Shown here piece after piece: positions 35,101-44,689 of a stretch of 64,000 nucleotides of DNA. The DNA is from Lactarius indigo (Eukaryota > Basidiomycota > Agaricomycetes > Russulales > Russulaceae): assembly GCA_025766275.1 (NCBI GenBank), contig JAFKAC010000012.1, forward strand, positions 992,001 through 1,056,000, given 5' to 3'. The notes below the pieces were generated by a model. It saw only the letters and a program-made list of their open reading frames with translations. It did not search any database and was not told the origin of the DNA. The stretch's first letter is position 1. Each line of letters opens with the position of its first letter. The translations under genes and the position numbers were made by a program.

Positions 35101-37688
35101 GAGTCATCATACCTCGCTAATGAAGACATTCAAGACCTTGAAATCCGTGTCGCCTGCACACCTCTCACCTACTCTGTTGTATGCCTGTCGTTTCTACGGC
35201 GATCATCTAGGACACCTTGATTTTGAAACCTGATCTATTTTGCAAACTCCGGACTCTTCTTCGAGACGAAATTCCTGTTTTGGTTGGAGGCCCTTAGCTT
35301 GACAAGCAACATGCGTCTCGCTTTGCCAACGTTGTTGTACTGTGAATGTGTGGCTGGTCCTCTGGTCGAAGTGTAAGTCTAGACATCGGTTCTTTGAGGC
35401 AGGCAACAACTAAAGACAAAAATCGCAGCAGGTTTCTCAAACAGAGTTCAGAGAAATTCACCGCATTCATCAACGACGCCTCTGCGTTTGTGCGGTATTT
35501 CGTAACGGCCTATGGCAAAGAGTGCTCCCCATATTTATCTTTCTACTCTACCATTTACGCCCACTTGTTCTCTGGTTTCTATGCACTATTCAAGCATGTT
35601 TCCTCGAACACTGCGTGTCAAAAGTGGGCGGCTGTCCCATTGGCCACCTGAAGAGATGGTGATTTCAGTTGTTCAGGGCACGACCCTTGGTTCAGCCATT
35701 CCCATAGCGCTCTCATCCGACGGCCAGCGCATCGTTTCAGGCTCGGACGATGGAATTCATGTGTGGAACGCCATGACAGGAGAGACAGTGGCGGGCCCAT
35801 TTAGTGGACACGAGGATGCGGTCACGTCTGTAGCATTCTCTCCAGACGGCCAGCACATCGTCTCGGGATCAGGCGATGGAATTCGTGTGTGGAACGCCAC
35901 GACGGGAGAGACCGTGGCAGGCTCATTTAACGGACACACGGATTCGGTTGCGTCTGTGGCATTCTCTCCAGATGGCCAGCACATCGCTTTCAGGCTCGGC
36001 ACGATCGAACAATTCGCGTGTGGGACGCCATGACGGGAAAGACCGTGGCAGGGCCTTTCAGTGGGCACTCGAATGCGGTCACGTCTGTGACGTTCTCTCC
36101 AGATGGTCAGCACATCGTTTCAGGTTCGGAGGAGAACACAGTTCGTATGTGGAAGCCCCATGAGGGGAGAGACCCCAGCACGCCCATTCAGTGGGCACTC
36201 AGATGCGGTCACGTCTGTGGCGTTCTCTCCAGACGGCCAGCACATCGTTTCAAGTTCGAAAGATAGAACAGTTCGTGTGTGGAGCGCCACGACAGGAGAG
36301 ACAGTGGCAGGCCCATTCATTGGACAGCTGCATTGGGTCACGTCTGTGGCATTCTCTCCAGATGGCCAGCACATTGTCTCAGGTTCGCTTGATGGAACAA
36401 TTCGTGTGTGGGATGTCAAGACAGGAGAGACCATAGCAGGCCCATTTACGGGACACCGAGATTTGATCACATCTGTGGCATTCTATCCAGATGGCCAGCA
36501 CATCGTCTCAAGCTCTTGCGATCGAACGATTCGTGTGTGGAATGCCACGAGGGGAGAGACAGTCTCGAGCACATTCAGTGGACACTCGGATTCAGTCGAC
36601 GTCTGTGGCATTCTCTCCAGATGGCCAGCACATCGTTTCAGGTTCATACGATCTAACAATTTGCGTATGGAACGCCACGACGGGAGAGAAAGTGGCAGGC
36701 CCATTCAATGGGCACGAGGATTGGGTCACGTCTGTGGCATTCTCTCCAGATGGCCAGCACATCGCTTCAGGCTCGGACGATCTAACAATTCGCGTGTGGA
36801 ACGCCACGACGGGAGAGAAAGTGGCAGGCCCATTCAATGGACACTCGGGTGCGGTCACGTCTGTGGCATTCTCTCCAGATGGCCAGAACATCGTTTCAGG
36901 CTCGGATGATCGAACAATTCGCGTGTGGAACGCTACGACGGGAGAGACAGTGGCTGGCCCATTTTGTGGACACTCTGATGAGGTCAGGTCTGTGGCATTC
37001 TCTCCAAATGGCCAGTATATCGTTTCAGGCTCGGACGATGGAACAATTCGTGTGTGGAACGCTACGACGGGAGAGACAGTGGCTGGCCCATTTAGTGGAC
37101 ACGAGGATGTGGTCACGTCTGTGGCATTCTCGCCAGATGGCCAGCATATCGTCTCAGGTTCGCACGATGAAACAATTCGTGTGTGGAACGCCACGACGGG
37201 AGAGACCGTGGCAGGCCCATTCCATGGACACGAGCATTGGGTCACGTCTGTGGCATTCTCTCCAGACGGCCAGCACATTGTCTCAGGCTCGGTCGATAGA
37301 ACAGTTTGTGTGTGGAACGCCACGACGGGAGAGACAGTAGCGGGCCCATTTTGTGGACACTTCTGATATGGTCATGTCCGTGGCATTCTCTCCAAATGGC
37401 CAGTACATCGTCTCAGGTTCGAACGATCGAGCAATTCGTTTGTGGGACATCACAACAGGGGAGACAGAAACTACTGGACAGGTTGATTTCACTGACCGAT
37501 CCGATATAAACCACGAGGGATGGATATATAGTAGCAACGATGAACTTCTCATGTGGATCCCGCCGTCACACTGGGCGGGTCTTCACCGCCCGAGTAATAT
37601 CTGGGTTTCAAGCGAACACGAGAATCCGCCTGGACTTTTTCTGCTTTCGTGCATGGTCACAGTTGGAGTACTTGTATTAACAGCCTAG
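32117..37688 (+). CDS. NLR-like protein: C2 - NACHT - 14 WD40 repeats
   Basis: The first exon is ATGAG (32117-32121), joined to 32178 to give MSTQIAQSQSTPSQLRVEV. Domains in order: a C2-like domain (VLRAHNVPNNAKRFR, FFVTVTNRATTKKTAS, FVQPSSHLILCLYAKRL); a helical linker; the pre-NACHT segment SRFMPEKGCLQGTR; NACHT with Walker A (AGTGKSSIAHEIARRF), Walker B (ILVVIDALDES) and FRVLITSRPEDG; a helical region (FWLEALSLTSNMRLALPTLL); and from about 35,690 WD40 repeats of 43 residues. The C-terminus (WAGLHRPSNIWVSS) is typical of Agaricomycete proteins of this class. In fungi, NACHT-WD40 proteins such as HET-D/HET-E act in self/non-self recognition. The frame is lost near 32,576, 33,988 (in the P-loop), 34,935, 35,081, 35,143, 35,510 and about 35,990, so the gene is either error-laden or decayed. 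The exact end is uncertain. Confidence 0.82.
35690..37490 (+). repeat. Array of 14 near-identical 129-bp WD40-coding repeats
   Basis: Each unit encodes about 43 residues built on VTSVAFSPDGQHIVSGS, a variable position, D-x-TIRVWNATTGE and TVAGPF-x-GH. Differences cluster after SGS and after GH, while the framework is almost invariant. DNA identity between units is also high, for example GGCATTCTCTCCAGATGGCC and CGTGTGTGGAACGCCACGAC recur. Confidence 0.9.
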
Positions 37689-39672
37689 ATAGAACTGTCG
37701 TGACGATGTGCTTTTGGTCATAAGCCTGGTAACTTGTTAAATGATAGCAAGCTCGACTGCCTCAACGTGCATTCTGCGTCACGACTCGGTCGGCGTCGAT
37801 GGTTGGGACTTATTATAGGTGGGGGCTCTCTCATATTGCATCGACAGCGGCGTCGATAGGAGATCTGCCTAGAGTAGAGAGGTACAACTCCGAAGCCAGT
37901 CAGGCTTAGAAGGTAAACCAAACGGCGCCGGATTAATACCACATATAGCTCGACATGTAGTCTCGTGCAGGGTAGACGTCGCGAACAGTACGCTGAAAAT
38001 ACAGATGAGAGAATAAAGTTCTAACCTGAGCAATCTGTCTACTACAGAAACAATGTCACAGAACGATGGCTCTGAATGGGTAGAACTCCCCCATGTTTCA
38101 ACCCTGCCGATATGGCCGTGCGGACAGCAGCCACTGGTGAACATTCCTGTCACCTGCGCCATTCTCACCCGCGAACTTCGTGTGTAGCATGTATCGCGAG
38201 TCGGTAAAGGCGCTTTCCGGAATTCAACGCCAGTCGGACGTTGCTGTACAAATAAACAGGATTAAGTCATGGCATACAGAATAAGACCCTTTGGTAACGC
38301 TCAAGGAACCCGAGGTGTGGCCCCCAGTCTGTTCTCGCAAAGTGAAGGTTACAAGTAATACCGTGACACGTCAGCCTGAGACTTCTCCGGCCTTTGTTTC
38401 TAGGCTATTCCGTGGTCGGTGAGTACTACAGTGCGATTCGGAGAGAGATGCGTGACCAGTGCATTATCCGACTCAGTAGATGTGCGCCAATTCATAGGAC
38501 ACAAATGAAAGTAATGCCGACTCAGATGAACGGGACTTCACATTGCATTGTGGCGACGCACTAGGCATACTTTGATTCTAGTTTTGGTCATTGGATGAGG
38601 TCGCTTTCGAGCTGATGGAAATTAGCGTAACTGGAAAATACGTAGCTTCACGTGATCGCTCACAATTGCCCTGCTTGGGACTGGCATCGTAATCATTGTC
38701 GCGATGGCCAGTGGATCCCCGCTTTGCTGATCGAGCCATCTACATTTAATCGTTTTTTTGAACGGGCTCCTTCACTGGACCTGGAATTGGTCATTTCTTC
38801 TGGACTCAGTTCTTCTGTCCTGTAAAAAGACAGTGATTTGAAGGTGGGAGCAGGCTTGGGCAAGACCGTGCAGGCCCTAACTACAACGATGGCGCGGTCC
38901 CAAATGGGTCTTGTAGTCCTCGCTCATTGAAGCGACTTTACGCTACACTGTAGCGCACAGTAAAGGCTAAACCCGGAGACATCCCAAGGAAATTTCCCGG
39001 CTCATTTCGGTACCCAGACCATTACAAGAGAGCGCGATCACATGCACGCGTAGCGTCGTACGTACAGTACTGTAACTTACACTGGGCACCGGGAAAAGAG
39101 TGGCGGTAGAACACCGAGGTCACGAACTTCAAAAAACTTCACTCAGTTAGGCGCCTGTCCGTGATTGCACGCGGACCGATCCTGGCTCTCCCAGCAACAT
39201 TCCTACGCTCCCAAGGCTTGATCGAGTCCTGATAGGCCTGGCGCAGGTTGATCCCACATGGTAGCGTGTCGGGACAATGCCAATGCCGGTGAGGTGCGAG
39301 ATTAACTGTATGTTACCACTGACGACAGCGAAGCCTCACGGCATTAGTTGCCGATGGCTTCCGTGCTTCGTTAGGTCAACTACCCAAGGTGTTCTTATCA
39401 CATATGGTAACAACGACACCGGACTTAGTAACGTGGGGTTTTGAAACACCAAAATAACTTCTTTTTCATTGGAGCGAATACCATGGACCCCTTTTTAGCT
39501 GGGAAATAGTCTAATACCTACGTCTTCACCCTGGGGAATGTCCGTTGTTCGCCCACGCGGTTCCCATCCTCGTCGTATGGCAGGTTGATCTCGCTGTGCC
39601 CTTATATTATTTAGGCCGACTTAACAGAGCAAAGCATTTCTTATTGCCCCCGAGTGAGCAATTTTTACTGCC
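37689..39672. other. Intergenic between the NLR-like gene and S41 copy D
   Basis: No intact gene. It contains one helicase-like relic (38,847-38,927). The last ~130 bp should hold the promoter of copy D; the promoter block seen before copies A and B was not recognised here. Confidence 0.5.
38847..38927 (+). pseudogene. Relic of a SNF2-type helicase ATP-binding motif
   Basis: A short open stretch reads GAGLGKTVQALTTTMARSQ then MGLVVLAH before a stop. GLGKTVQAL is the hallmark of SNF2-family motif I, and the following residues resemble the usual approach to a TLVVAP strand. No flanking motifs are seen in any frame, so this is an isolated fragment rather than a gene. A chance match cannot be excluded. 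Confidence 0.4.
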
Positions 39673-42408
39673 ATGCTTTTCTCTCCTTTCGTTCGTTCTG
39701 GGCTACTACCTGCACTGCTCAGTAGAGGACTGTTTGCTACGGCTGCTACTGCTGCCTCCGACCCATGCGCCAAGGTCGCAGGCCTCCAGTTTGCTGATCC
39801 CGCCGACGCAATAGCTTGCCAGAAGTCATTTCCATTCAACGAGACCCTCAGACAGAATGTCCTGTCTGTCATTTCGCGCGTCTTTGACTTCTACACGTTC
39901 GAGGATTTCTACTTGAAATCGCCCCCGCCGTTCCAGGAATCGACGACGAATATACGTGCTGACATCGCACGCATCAATTCAACCAGCTACGCGGTGAGCG
40001 CGCTATCCTCTCTTTGTACTGATGCCCTGTTCATGATTCGTGTCATGATTTAAAGACCGATTATGACTTCAATAGAGACCTGTGGGACTTTACTACCCAA
40101 TTGAACGACGGACATACGCGCACGTCTTCAATTTGATGTCGCCGAGTGGGCTATGCTTAAATTCCATGTCATCGTAGGTTGGTTCCCGAATTGCTACAAT
40201 TCCTACCAGAACATTCTGCCTGCCCCCGTTGTCATTTTGGACAAAGGTATATTCATCGCCCCAGACTCTGTCGAATTCCTCAACCAACTTGGGCCGGAAT
40301 TCACTGCCTTCTTCGCGGCAAAGAAATTCAATTGGCAACGCCTTGCTGGAGCCAGGGTGCTCACCATCGGCGGACTACCCGCCTCTGATTACATTGACAA
40401 TATTGCTCGTACCGTCTCTAGCAATTTCCTTGATCACAACATCAGGGTGAACAGTGTAGTCAGCAGCTACCGGATCGTCAATACGGATTTCTCTCAGCGT
40501 CTTGGCGACCTCGCCGGTCCACTCTTCCTTACGCAGACAAGCCTGAAGTTCTCACTCATTCCCGTAAACTCAACTACCCCCGAGTCTGTCGACGTTCCTT
40601 TTGTCGCCGATTTTATTGGCGAGTCGTTTACAGATGGGCCATCTTAGTATGTCTTCTCTGCCTCGTCCTCTTCGTGAATTGACATTACTTTTTTTTTTTC
40701 CAGCTGGACTAACAACTGCGCTGCAAACAGCCAAACAAACGGGGTAGACCTGCGGTCAAGTATCAGCCTTGTTTCCCGGAGCCGACCCCGTCTTGCCCGT
40801 GCGGCGCTGAAGGATCCCGCTGCACAGCCCAAGACGGCAGTCGGCCTTCCAGGTCCATTCTTGCCAACCCTGTCCCCTACTAACGGAAGTACTGGGGTCA
40901 TCAAGTCATTCATCTTGCCTGGAAATAAGACAGGCGTCGTGCGTGTTCCTACCTACCTTCGCGTTTTTCACCTGACAGCATTTTGTCTGACTGCTAGATG
41001 TTCGTCGGCTCCTTCGAAGGAGACTTTGCCCAGTTCCCTCTTGATGTCGACGCTGCAGTCAAACAATTCAAAGCGTCTGGGGTGACGAACCTCTTGATCG
41101 ACGTGACTAATAATGGCGGTTCGCACATGTTCTTGACTGAATACTAGAAAGTTTAACATTGGTCGCGCCAGGTGGATTCGTCTGCCTAGGACTATTCCTT
41201 CATGTGTTCCTTGCTGGTACTAAGATTGGATTACCGTGCGTGCACCGAATACGGAACGCGAATGCATCCCTGACCGGGTTCTTTAGGGGGTTCCAGTCGA
41301 CTTCCCGCGCCAATCCGCTTGCACAAAAGATCGTGAAGGCAGGTATACAACAAGGACACAACGCCTCGATCTCCTTCTATACACCAGACAATTGTAAGCT
41401 GAGTTGGACTACATTTTCGTGAAGTGTGACCTTTGTTTTAGGGCTATTCTTGAACGGCACAGAGATGCCTCTCAACTTTGATTACAATGACCCTTCTGTT
41501 CCTTTTGTCGTAAATGGTCGCAATGACCCGACTTCTCAGCGCTTCGAGGTTTGACTACCTGGTTATTTCCGTCACATTATCAGCTCACCGCGGTGATTAG
41601 GACGGGTGCCCCGCTCCGAATGTGGAGATCCCCACCACACCTCCTTTCGACCTCAAGTAAGTGCCGCGCTCTCCCCTCGTTCAGCGTCGCTAACAATTTT
41701 GGGCCTTGTAGTAAAGTAGCCATTAGTAAGGAAATTTTCTCCGTGCTGTCCACCAAGCTGATTGTTTGCAGTCGGTAACGGCAACTGCGCATCGACCTGC
41801 TCACTATTTACTACTCTCATGTTCGAACGCCATCAAACCAAGATAGCCGTTTTCGGGGGCAACCCGTTGCAGTCAATTCAATATAAGGGTACGTTACCTT
41901 CCACGACACTGCAGGGAGAGTGAGTGCTCACGTTCGCTTTCGCAGGTATGGCGGGGAACCAAGTGCTTGAATGGGCCGACTTGGACACGGAGATCAAGAC
42001 CGCTGGCCTCAAAAATGTAAATGAGAATGTGTCGCTTACTCTATGTTTTGCTCGCTCATCGTCTTTGACAGGATCCTCTTGCTCCCCCAGACTTGTAGGC
42101 ATACACATTTCATGGAAGAGGTTTGGGTAACTCAATGACGACTTCACAGATTGGTCAACGGCGACATGCGTCACAATTGGAGAAGCGGTACGTGAATCTT
42201 ACAGAAACGCGATTGCGCCTGTATAATCGAGCGAGCCCCCAGCGTATAGCTTCCTCAATGAGAAGTTACCGATCGCCTATGTCTCTGAACAGCCACAGTG
42301 TATGTATCCCAGGTTGTCCAGTTGTGCGTGTAATGACGCCTTGTAGTCCGTTTCCCGTACACAGCGGAGACGTACAACAACCCTCAAAAAGTGTGGCTCT
42401 TCGCGTGA
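39673..42408 (+). CDS. S41 (CPAF-like) secreted peptidase, copy D, intact
   Basis: Sixteen exons join without a frame break to 641 residues. The ATG at 39673 gives a signal peptide (MLFSPFVRSGLLPALLSRG, then an Ala/Thr-rich stretch), so the product is probably secreted. Landmarks: ACQKSFPFNETLRQNVLS, FDFYTFEDFYLKSPPPFQ, TQLNDGHTR with the putative catalytic His, IFIAPDSVEFLNQLG, RVLTIGGLPASDYIDNIA, WTNNCAANSQTNGVDLR, TNLLIDVTNNGG, GNGNCASTCSLFTTLMF with the putative nucleophile Ser, and the end YNNPQKVWLFA. Several N-x-S/T sites fit secretion. Intron 2 (40120-40177) begins with GC rather than GT; exon 10 is a 14-base microexon (41712-41725). The family is the tail-specific/CPAF-like S41 serine peptidases expanded in basidiomycetes. 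The substrate is unknown. Confidence 0.88.
41712..41725 (+). other. 14-base microexon just before the catalytic-serine exon
   Basis: TAAAGTAGCCATTA is flanked by TTGTAG and GTAAGG. It is needed to join FDL(N)KVAII in frame to GNGNCASTC. The same unit is recognisable in copies B (TCAAATAGCCATTA) and C (TAAAGTAGCCATTA). Confidence 0.75.
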
Positions 42409-42918
42409 GTACCCTTGTCCTCGAGTCACCGGCGTCTTGAACTGATAAGTTCCCAGTGAACGAAAGTTCTTTGGGTAATAGTAAGCTGGGAATACCATGT
42501 CTCGTTTATGTCAGATGGGAAATATACAAGGTTCGAAACACGCGGCTCAGTGAGAATTGAGACGAGAGGTCATCCGGTTAAACTTTGTGCGACGAGAACG
42601 TGAGAGTCAGACGGCTTTAGCATGCGGAGCCTCACCAGGTTACCACGGTAGCATCCGTGAGTATACAGAATAGTCTGTAAATACAGCTTACGACTTTTTC
42701 TTCTACGCTCCGCCTTCCCCGGGACACCAAAGATGCCAGGCATATGTGGCTTAGAGACAATTGTTGATGGGAGACGCAAAGAGCTACGCGTGGCAACCAA
42801 AAGCATATATGATCGCGATCTCCTTGGCGTGAGAGGGGCAGATCTCAAATCTAATCTTATCTAACAAATCGAGCACATTCCCTCTTTCGCCCCCTCGAGT
42901 ACCCTCGACAATACAGTT
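42409..42918. other. Intergenic between S41 copy D and DAM1
   Basis: No gene supported. A weak match to the downstream block of the peptidase unit lies near 42,530-42,560. The last ~150 bp precede the DAM1 start and are the likely promoter. Confidence 0.5.
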
Positions 42919-44028
42919 ATGCCAGCCCCGACACCACACCGCACACCCCTTCGACGCGTATCGCAGGGTTCTCTCCTCGCTCTCTCGCGTTCGAGCGCAC
43001 ATCGCCAGGACGCGCCTCACGGATTGGAGTTTCTTGAGCCGGCGCTCGCAGAGCTAGCAGATGAAGCCGAGACGTTGCGGGGTAACGTCGAGGGGCTGCG
43101 CGCGTTGAGCACGTCACTAGAGACGTTCAACGAGGCGTTCTCTAGTTGGCTGTACGTGATGAACATGAACGCTCTTACGGTGGACTGGCCCGAGGTGTGT
43201 CGTGTGTTTTTGTACTGGAGCTTGTTCTTCACTATTCTCAACAGGCCCCAACGGAAGCATCTTTTATCCTTGCACAACGGAGGGCCGGTGCGTTCCTCCC
43301 TCATAATTTGCGTTTCCATCCCCCACGAAACACCGAATGAGCAGAGGAAGACGCACGCGCGGCGGCGGCAGCGGCGGCTGACTCAACCCCAGACTATCGC
43401 GGGTGCAAAGTCAGACGAGACGACGACTCTGGGTGGTAACACGACGTCAGCGGACGAGTCTCTCGCGCCAGACTCATCCAAATCTGCCATTGGTAAAACG
43501 AAGAAGAAAGGCAAGGCGAAGCTGACGGCGAAAGAGAAGAAAGAGAGGAAAGTGCGTATTTACTTTTTTTTTCACGAGTCGCTACAGTGAATGGACTTTC
43601 TGTGAAGATTGCGATTGACCAGATCATAACATTGCTGCCGCTTGAATTTCGCGAGACAAACTCCGTGAGTGTCTACCGAACTCTTTCGTGCGTTCTCTCA
43701 TTAGGCGCAGTCCCTACGCCGCAATGTGGAGACGGTTATAGAACGTCTGATGGACAGCGAAGGAAGGGGCCTCAAATGTGAGACCATTCCTTTGCTCCAT
43801 ACTCGCCGGGTCACATCTGGACTACACAGTGATTGAGATGATCGTGCCTCCTGACCTCAATCAAGCAAGGGTGAACAAATGCCTGATCATGCTCGTGAGC
43901 CGGAAGTTTGTAACAAAGGATAACAGCACGGTAAGGTGGAAAATCTATCGGTCGAGCGCACTATGTGACGCTGAATCGGTTGCTCTGCACAGGGGGTTGT
44001 GTTATACTATTGGCAGGGTTTACCGTAG
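42919..44028 (+). CDS. DAM1: DASH complex subunit Dam1
   Basis: A kinetochore protein that couples chromosomes to spindle microtubules as part of the DASH/Dam1 ring. The ATG at 42919 gives MPAPTPHRTPLRRVSQGS. The family core is LEFLEPALAELADEAETLRG, LSTSLETFNEAFSSWLYVMN and MNALTVDWPE, joined over introns to APTEASFILAQRRA. A basic Lys-rich linker follows (KKKGKAKLTAKEKKER), then VKIAIDQIITLLPLEFRE, LRRNVETVIERLMDSEG, IVPPDLNQARVNKCLI, and the end GVVLYYWQGLP with stop at 44026-44028. The frame needs a +1 correction in the CCCC run near 43,385-43,391 and another adjustment near 43,590. The Lys-rich linker is the only obvious lysine cluster. It lies 661 bp upstream of SET1 on the same strand. 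Confidence 0.9.
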
Positions 44029-44689
44029 TCATGAAATAAAGCCTGTACATGTACGATTTGACCTTCGATCCGGCGAAATGGATCCGTGGGTTCATCACGT
44101 GGGTGATGGTCCGTGCGCCATCTGTCGCGATATATAAACAGGGGGTTGGGGTAAGACGATTCTTCATACTTACCTTGATGGCATAAATCCCTTCATGTAC
44201 CAGGGTTTATGGGCTGCGAGGGCCTCCCATAGCACGGCGACCTTGTCCCCAGGGGGAACTTGTGGTTTGTATGGGCTTCGGCTCATGCACCGTCTCAATA
44301 TTTTCCTGTCCCGCTTCGGCCCTCGGGCTGGGCGGGCCTTAACTTTTGTCGGTACACTGTCCTAACCCTAACCCTAATAAACATTTTCTGGTGTAATGGT
44401 ACACGGGGGGAGCGAGTGTATGCGTGTGCAAGGCAAACAGAACGTTCATAAAAGCACAGCAACAACGTGCTCTTCGGCTTTGACTGTCCTCAGAGTACCT
44501 TTTTGTGAGATATCGGCAACTGCGGTTCGGTTTTATTGTTGAGATGAGAAAAGTGTGAGCCTGAGTGCGGATGCGCAAAACGAGTGTCAACAAGAATGGG
44601 AACAAACTTGGTCGAGCTCGATCAACTCCATCTTTGACGATATTCGCTCTCCACGTCCTCGACAACGTCGGCCAGCCTTTGCCTCGACA
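44029..44689. other. Intergenic between DAM1 and SET1
   Basis: This is the SET1 promoter and 5' leader. It contains the telomere-like repeat at 44,361-44,377. An open frame from 44,555 runs in frame into the SET1 ATG but has no ATG of its own, so it is probably leader. Confidence 0.5.
44361..44377. repeat. Short telomere-like repeat (CCCTAA, nearly three units)
   Basis: CCTAACCCTAACCCTAA is the complement of TTAGGG repeats, the telomere unit of most fungi and animals. It lies 313 bp upstream of the SET1 ATG. It may be a telobox-type factor site or a scar of break repair. Confidence 0.8.

Noticed and set aside
36120..37323. Long minus-strand open frames across the WD40 array
   Set aside because: They arise because the 129-bp repeat is a multiple of three and keeps the antisense frame open; the translations are repetitive Cys/Pro-rich shadows.
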